A DNA stretch of 64,000 bases from Paraburkholderia silviterrae. Lineage in GTDB: Bacteria; Pseudomonadota; Gammaproteobacteria; Burkholderiales; Burkholderiaceae. Below are positions 60,330 to 64,000 of the stretch, in pieces (positions within the stretch are counted from its first letter, which is position 1; each line of letters opens with the position of its first letter). Location: contig NZ_SMRP01000002.1 of NCBI RefSeq assembly GCF_004353915.1, positions 62,001-126,000 on the forward strand. Reading direction: 5' to 3'. The notes below the pieces were generated by a model. The model made no database searches. It had not been told where the DNA came from and worked only from the letters and a program-made list of their open reading frames with translations. The translations under genes were made by a program, and so were the position numbers.

Positions 60330-61232
60330 TCATTCGAGCCGGCCGATGCCGTCGGCCACCAGCAGATCGACGAGCTTGCGCGCGAACAGCGGCAGCGCCT
60401 CGCGCTCGGCCACGCAGATCTGCAACTTGCGCACGGCCCACTCGTTGGTGAACGGCACGATCTTGAGCGCCATGGTTTGCGCGTGGCGGCGCGCGGTGCC
60501 CTCGGGCAGCACGCCAATGCCGATGTTCGCTTCGATCATGCGGCACGCGGCCTCGAAGTTGCTGACCTGAATACGCCAGCGGATGGTGCGCTGCAAGTTC
60601 GATGACGCGCGCTTGAGAAAGGCATAGATTGCGCTGTCGTCGGGCGGGCCCACGAAGTCGTAGCCGAGCGTCTGGGCGAAGTCGATCTCGCTCGCCTGCG
60701 CGAGCGGGTGCGAGAGCGCGGTCGCGAGCACGAGACGGTCGCGCCGGTAGGGCATGACCTCGAGCCCCTCGGTGCGCACGTCGCCGGCGACGATGCCGAT
60801 GTCGACGGTGCCGTCCTGCACGGCGCGCACGATGTCGGGGCTCAGCCGCTCGTGGATATCCACGTACACATCCGGGTGATTGATGAGGTAGGTGCGCAGC
60901 ACGGCGGGCAGGAACTCGCTCGTGGCCGTGGTGTTCGCGAACACGCGCACGTGGCCCTTCACACCCTGCGAGTACTCCTGCAGGTCGCCCGTCAATTGCT
61001 CCAACTGCTTGAGCACACGCCGCGCGTGCGCGAGCAGCGTCTCCCCAGGCGCCGTGAGCGTCACCCCCTGGCTCGTGCGCGAGAGCAGCTTCACGCCGAC
61101 TTGCTCTTCGAGATTCTTGATGCGCGTGCTGGCCGCGGGCAGCGATAGATGCGCGCGTTCCGCGCCGCGCGTGAGGCTGCTGGCCTCCGCCACGTGCGTG
61201 AAGAGCTTCAGGTCGACAAGATCGAAATGCAT
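60330..61232 (-). CDS. LysR-family transcriptional regulator
   Basis: 300 residues from ATG 61230-61232; an open frame extends upstream but MHFDLVDLKLFTHVAEASSLTRGAERAHLSLPAASTRIKNLEEQVGVKLLSR is the standard LysR start with winged HTH. The effector domain follows (GHVRVFANTTATSEFLPAVL ... DIGIVAGDVRTEGLEVMPY). Divergent from the SDR at 61560. It sits between two gene groups of the same putative pathway, adding a second regulator besides IclR. Confidence 0.88.
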   Translation of the reverse strand: MHFDLVDLKLFTHVAEASSLTRGAERAHLSLPAASTRIKNLEEQVGVKLLSRTSQGVTLTAPGETLLAHARRVLKQLEQLTGDLQEYSQGVKGHVRVFANTTATSEFLPAVLRTYLINHPDVYVDIHERLSPDIVRAVQDGTVDIGIVAGDVRTEGLEVMPYRRDRLVLATALSHPLAQASEIDFAQTLGYDFVGPPDDSAIYAFLKRASSNLQRTIRWRIQVSNFEAACRMIEANIGIGVLPEGTARRHAQTMALKIVPFTNEWAVRKLQICVAEREALPLFARKLVDLLVADGIGRLE

Positions 61233-61559
61233 GGTTTCGCCCAGTAGTGCCTTGGTCCTTTGGTGACCGGGGGCCGGCGCCGCCGGTGTCATCGTTCGTT
61301 CGAACGATTCTGCGCAAGCGGCAAGACTATCGCGGATCTTGCGCATTATTGCGTCGCAGCGCAACACGCGCCATTAGCGCAATTACGGGTTAATCCTGGA
61401 CGAATCGGGCATTCGGCATATCCAAATTGTGCCCGCGCGAGCGTTGCGTCAAGCTGCAAGCACGACAAACGGCGCCACAAACCACAAGACGGCGCGCGCC
61501 GGCACAACAGATTCATTTCAACGGATGCCCGTGCAATGCGGGACGGAGGAGCACGAACG
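61233..61559. promoter_or_regulatory. Divergent control region of LysR and SDR genes
   Basis: About 327 bases without a gene. TTGCG-N6-CGCAA (61348-61363) is an interrupted palindrome of the size seen for LysR-type sites, with further GCGCAA half-sites at 61340 and 61376. GGAGGA upstream of 61560 is the ribosome site of the SDR. Confidence 0.4.
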
Positions 61560-62480
61560 ATGACGACGCAACGGATGCTGGAAGGCAAGGTGGTGGTGGT
61601 GACGGGCTCGGGCGGCGGCATTGGCCGCGACATCGCATTGGCGATGGCGCGCCAGGGCGCCAGGGTCGTGGTCAACGACGTGGGCGCATCGCTCTCGGGC
61701 GAGGGTCACAACGACGGCCCCGCGCAGGCCGTGGTCAACGAGATCGAGGCGTTCGACGGGCAGGCCACGGCGAACATGGACAGCGTGGCCGACGCCGCGG
61801 GCGCCGCGCATATCGTGCAAAACGCGCTCGACGTGTTCGGCCGCGTCGACTGCGTGGTGAACAACGCGGGCATTTTGCGCGACCGCTTCTTCCACAAGAT
61901 GAGCGAGGAGGAGTTCGACGCGGTCGTAAAGGTGCACCTGTACGGCTCTTACTACGTGTCGCGCGCCGCCGCCGACCACTTCAAGGACCAGCGCAGCGGC
62001 GCCTTCGTGCACATGACTTCGACCTCGGGCCTGATCGGCAATCTCGCGCAGGCCAACTACAGCGCGGCGAAGCTGGGCATCGCGGGGCTTTCGAAGTCCA
62101 TCGCGCTCGATCTGCAGAAGTTCGGGGTGCGATCGAACTGTGTCGCGCCGTTCGCGTGGAGCCGCATGATCAACTCGATCAAGATCGATTCGCCGGAGCA
62201 GGAAGCACGTGTCGAGAAGATCAAGCAGATGACGCCCGCGAAGATCGCGCCGCTCGCGGTGTTCCTCGCAAGCGAGCAGGCCGCGGACGTCACGGGGCAG
62301 ATTTTTGCCGTGCGCAACAACGAGATCTTCCTGATGAGCCAGCCGCGTCCCGTGCGCTCCGTGCATCGCGGCGAGGGCTGGACGCCTGAGACGATCGCTC
62401 AGCACGCCATGCCGGCGCTGCGCGGCTCGTTCCATGAACTCGATGTCTCGGCCGACGTTTTCAGCTGGGACCCGGTCTGA
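61560..62480 (+). CDS. SDR dehydrogenase, probable 3-hydroxyacyl-CoA dehydrogenase type
   Basis: 306 residues from ATG 61560. TGSGGGIGRDIALAMA (15-30), NNAGILRDRFFHKMSEEEFDAVVKVHL and TSTSGLIGNLAQANYSAAKLGIAGLSKSIALDLQ are the SDR cofactor and Ser/Tyr/Lys motifs. The MFE-2/HSD17B4-like wording (NDVGASLSGEG, ILRDRFFHKMSEEEFD) suggests action on 3-hydroxyacyl-CoA or related substrates. The stop codon overlaps the next gene (TGATG), so they are coupled. Confidence 0.88.
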   Translation: MTTQRMLEGKVVVVTGSGGGIGRDIALAMARQGARVVVNDVGASLSGEGHNDGPAQAVVNEIEAFDGQATANMDSVADAAGAAHIVQNALDVFGRVDCVVNNAGILRDRFFHKMSEEEFDAVVKVHLYGSYYVSRAAADHFKDQRSGAFVHMTSTSGLIGNLAQANYSAAKLGIAGLSKSIALDLQKFGVRSNCVAPFAWSRMINSIKIDSPEQEARVEKIKQMTPAKIAPLAVFLASEQAADVTGQIFAVRNNEIFLMSQPRPVRSVHRGEGWTPETIAQHAMPALRGSFHELDVSADVFSWDPV

Positions 62481-63217
62481 TGTCGCGTGCCGCGCGTGTC
62501 GTGGAGGCGGACGCGCTCGATTTTGCGCAGTACGTGCGCCCCGGCGACCTCGTCGCGTGGGGGCAGTGTGGCGCGGAGCCCTGCACGCTCACGGCGCGGC
62601 TGATGGCGCAGCGCAAGGCCATCGCCGCGCAGGGCAGCCAGGAAGGGGCCGGCGGGCGCTTTCGCGTGTTCATTGGCGCGTCGTGGTCCGGGACGCTCGA
62701 GCCGGCGCATGCGGACGTCGTGGACTTTCTCGCCTATGGCGCGGCAGGCACGAACCGGAGGCTCGAGCAGAACGACGCGGCAGCGGCGTGCCTCATCGTC
62801 GCCGAAGACCAGCTCGAGAAGCTGGGCGTGACGCCGCTCGGCTATCTCACGGGCTGGGCCGCGGCGGGCTGCGAGCCCTCGACCATGGGCATCGGCCCCG
62901 TGCCTGCCGTGCGCAAGCTCCTGCAGAAGACCGGCCTCACGTTCGACCAGCTCGATCTCGTCGAGCTGAACGAGGCGTTCGCATGCCAGGTGCTCGCGGT
63001 CCTCGAGGGCTGGGGCTGGCACGACCATGCTGACGATCAGCGCCTGAACGTGAACGGCTCGGGCATCTCGCTTGGCCATCCGATCGGCGCGACCGGCGTG
63101 CGCATGCTCACGACGCTGCTCTACGAGCTGCAGCGCCGCAAGGGCCGCTATGGCCTCGAAACGATGTGCGTGGGCGGCGGGCAGGGCATCGCCGCCATCT
63201 TCGAGCGCGCGGCGTAA
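62480..63217 (+). CDS. Chimera: CoA-transferase N-terminus fused to thiolase C-terminus
   Basis: 245 residues. Residues 1-95 (DALDFAQYVRPGDLVAWGQ, FRVFIGASWSGTLEPAHADVVDFL) read as the start of an acetyl-CoA hydrolase/CoA-transferase. From residue 96 the protein reads as the last third of an acetyl-CoA acetyltransferase: PLGYLTGWAAAGCEPSTMGIGPVPAVRK, LDLVELNEAFACQVLAV, NVNGSGISLGHPIGATG and ETMCVGGGQG. The thiolase active-site Cys of the N-terminal half and the CoA-transferase Glu domain are both absent, so neither activity is expected. The junction near 62765 keeps the frame. Probably an in-frame deletion between two neighbouring operon genes, or an assembly join. Confidence 0.75.
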   Translation: MSRAARVVEADALDFAQYVRPGDLVAWGQCGAEPCTLTARLMAQRKAIAAQGSQEGAGGRFRVFIGASWSGTLEPAHADVVDFLAYGAAGTNRRLEQNDAAAACLIVAEDQLEKLGVTPLGYLTGWAAAGCEPSTMGIGPVPAVRKLLQKTGLTFDQLDLVELNEAFACQVLAVLEGWGWHDHADDQRLNVNGSGISLGHPIGATGVRMLTTLLYELQRRKGRYGLETMCVGGGQGIAAIFERAA

Positions 63218-63320
63218 GGCTGGCCGCATCAATGGCGTCGCGCACAAGTGTGCGAGCGCGGCGCATCGAACACGAGGTCGGCGGCATCGCACCGCTGCCG
63301 GCCTCAACCATGGAGGAGAC

Positions 63321-64000
63321 ATGCGCGATCCGCTCGATTCGCTCAATCTGCAACTCGAACGCCTGCACGCGCATCCGTTCTACGCGGGACGCCTGCCGCG
63401 CAGCGTGGCAAGCGCAGCCGAATTTGCCGAACGCGTGCCGCTCATGTCGCGCGCAGAGCTCGTGGCCGAGATGGGCAAGTCCGGCTACGGCGCGTTCGCG
63501 CCGCCTGTGCCGCCCGTGCGCGTGCATCTCACGCCCATGGGCGCGGCGCTCGTGCCCATCCTGCACAGCGCCGCCGATCTGCGCGCCATTGAAACGGCAT
63601 GCGGCCAGCATCTCGATGCCTGCGGCATTGGCCCGGGCGACGTCTGCATGGTCACGTTCGGCTATCACCTGTTCGTGGCCGGCCTCTTTTACCAGAGCCA
63701 GATGGAGGCGCGTGGCGTCGCGTGTATTCCGCATGGCCCCGGCGAAACGGAGCGCGCCGCGCAGGTTGCGCGCCAGTGTGGCGTGACGGTGCTCGCGGGC
63801 AATCCCACGCACGCGCTCAAGCTGATCGAGGCCGGGTGCCCCGTGCCGCGCGTGTTCTTCGCGGGCGGCGAGCCCTTCAGCGGCAATGAGGCGCTCTATG
63901 CGCGCGTGCGGGCCGCCATGCCGGGCACGCTGCTCATCGACAGCTATTCGTTGTCCGAATGTTTGCCGGTGGCGCGCACGTTCCCGGGCGGCACGGGCGT
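63321..64000 (+). CDS. PaaK-like phenylacetate-CoA ligase family protein, 5' part
   Basis: Starts at ATG 63321 with TGGAGGAG upstream and runs off the right edge after 226 codons. MRDPLDSLNLQLERLHAHPFYAGRLP is the usual PaaK-type start; then PLMSRAELVAEM, a helix-rich core (LDACGIGPGDVCMVTFGYHLFVAGLFYQ, LKLIEAGCPVPRVFFAGGEPF) and YSLSECLPVARTFPGGTG near the adenylation motif. The canonical SSGTTG loop is replaced by HLTPMG, a variation seen in divergent PaaK homologues. Adenylate-forming ligase for an aromatic or other acid; substrate unknown. Confidence 0.8.
   Translation, partial: MRDPLDSLNLQLERLHAHPFYAGRLPRSVASAAEFAERVPLMSRAELVAEMGKSGYGAFAPPVPPVRVHLTPMGAALVPILHSAADLRAIETACGQHLDACGIGPGDVCMVTFGYHLFVAGLFYQSQMEARGVACIPHGPGETERAAQVARQCGVTVLAGNPTHALKLIEAGCPVPRVFFAGGEPFSGNEALYARVRAAMPGTLLIDSYSLSECLPVARTFPGGTG

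Noticed and set aside
62762..62767. CTCGAG restriction-type hexamer at the chimera junction, suggesting an engineered join
   Set aside because: The hexamer is common in this codon context and no vector sequence flanks it; a natural deletion or assembly join is more likely.

Overview
The window reads as a chromosome segment of a high-GC betaproteobacterium, most likely Burkholderia sensu lato (Paraburkholderia or Caballeronia-like). This is an inference from the family content: a DUF4148 secreted protein, two Porin_4-type porins (one broken), a LutABC operon, long GC-rich antisense frames and an E. coli-type LexA box. I could not run any database search, so family names rest on motifs read directly in the translations.

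Layout. 1-1834: end of an ActP-like symporter, a secreted FxLYD-type protein and a hicAB toxin-antitoxin pair preceded by a near-consensus LexA box. 2011-27745: two tandem integrated elements at the 3' end of tRNA-Ser(GGA), which lies intact at 27732-27822 on the minus strand. The last bases of that tRNA are repeated at 2011-2025 and, with 35 bp of identity, at 7716-7750. Element A (2011-7738, about 5.7 kb) is a composite remnant with an N-terminally broken resolvase, a C-terminal scrap of a P4-type integrase and several unknown small genes. Element B (7738-27732, about 20 kb) carries an intact tyrosine integrase, an N4-gp49/Sf6-gp66-like protein, an AlpA-like regulator, a primase-helicase, an ejection-type operon with a 2148-residue polyvalent protein, a zinc-knuckle protein, and an accessory end of mostly unknown membrane and soluble genes. 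I see no terminase, portal, capsid or tail genes in B. A phage-satellite-like or reduced prophage lifestyle is therefore the main hypothesis. Element B also holds two out-of-frame nested small ORFs, four copies of a TGTTAACAG motif at its control points, and an array of CG-rich alternating purine-pyrimidine repeats.

27823-64000 is ordinary core or metabolic chromosome. It begins with a porin remnant, a HIT protein, cyclopropane fatty acid synthase and a CrcB fluoride channel. An amine-catabolism block follows: SDR, phenylacetaldehyde-type dehydrogenase, MFS-like protein and copper amine oxidase, with a divergent AraC regulator, an APC permease and a porin. Next come an FkbM methyltransferase, lutABC, a CPA1 antiporter with a DUF4239 partner, a DPFG-repeat protein, a NYN-LOTUS protein, and a lipoprotein phosphoesterase followed by a di-heme peroxidase.

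The right end is a catabolic island. IclR is divergent from a self-sufficient CYP116B-type P450, with palindromic operators between them. Downstream are a CoA ligase, an acyl-CoA dehydrogenase, a LysR regulator, an SDR, an unusual CoA-transferase/thiolase chimera and the start of a PaaK-like ligase running off the edge. Together these suggest oxygenation, CoA activation and beta-oxidation-like breakdown of an unidentified, perhaps aromatic or branched, substrate.
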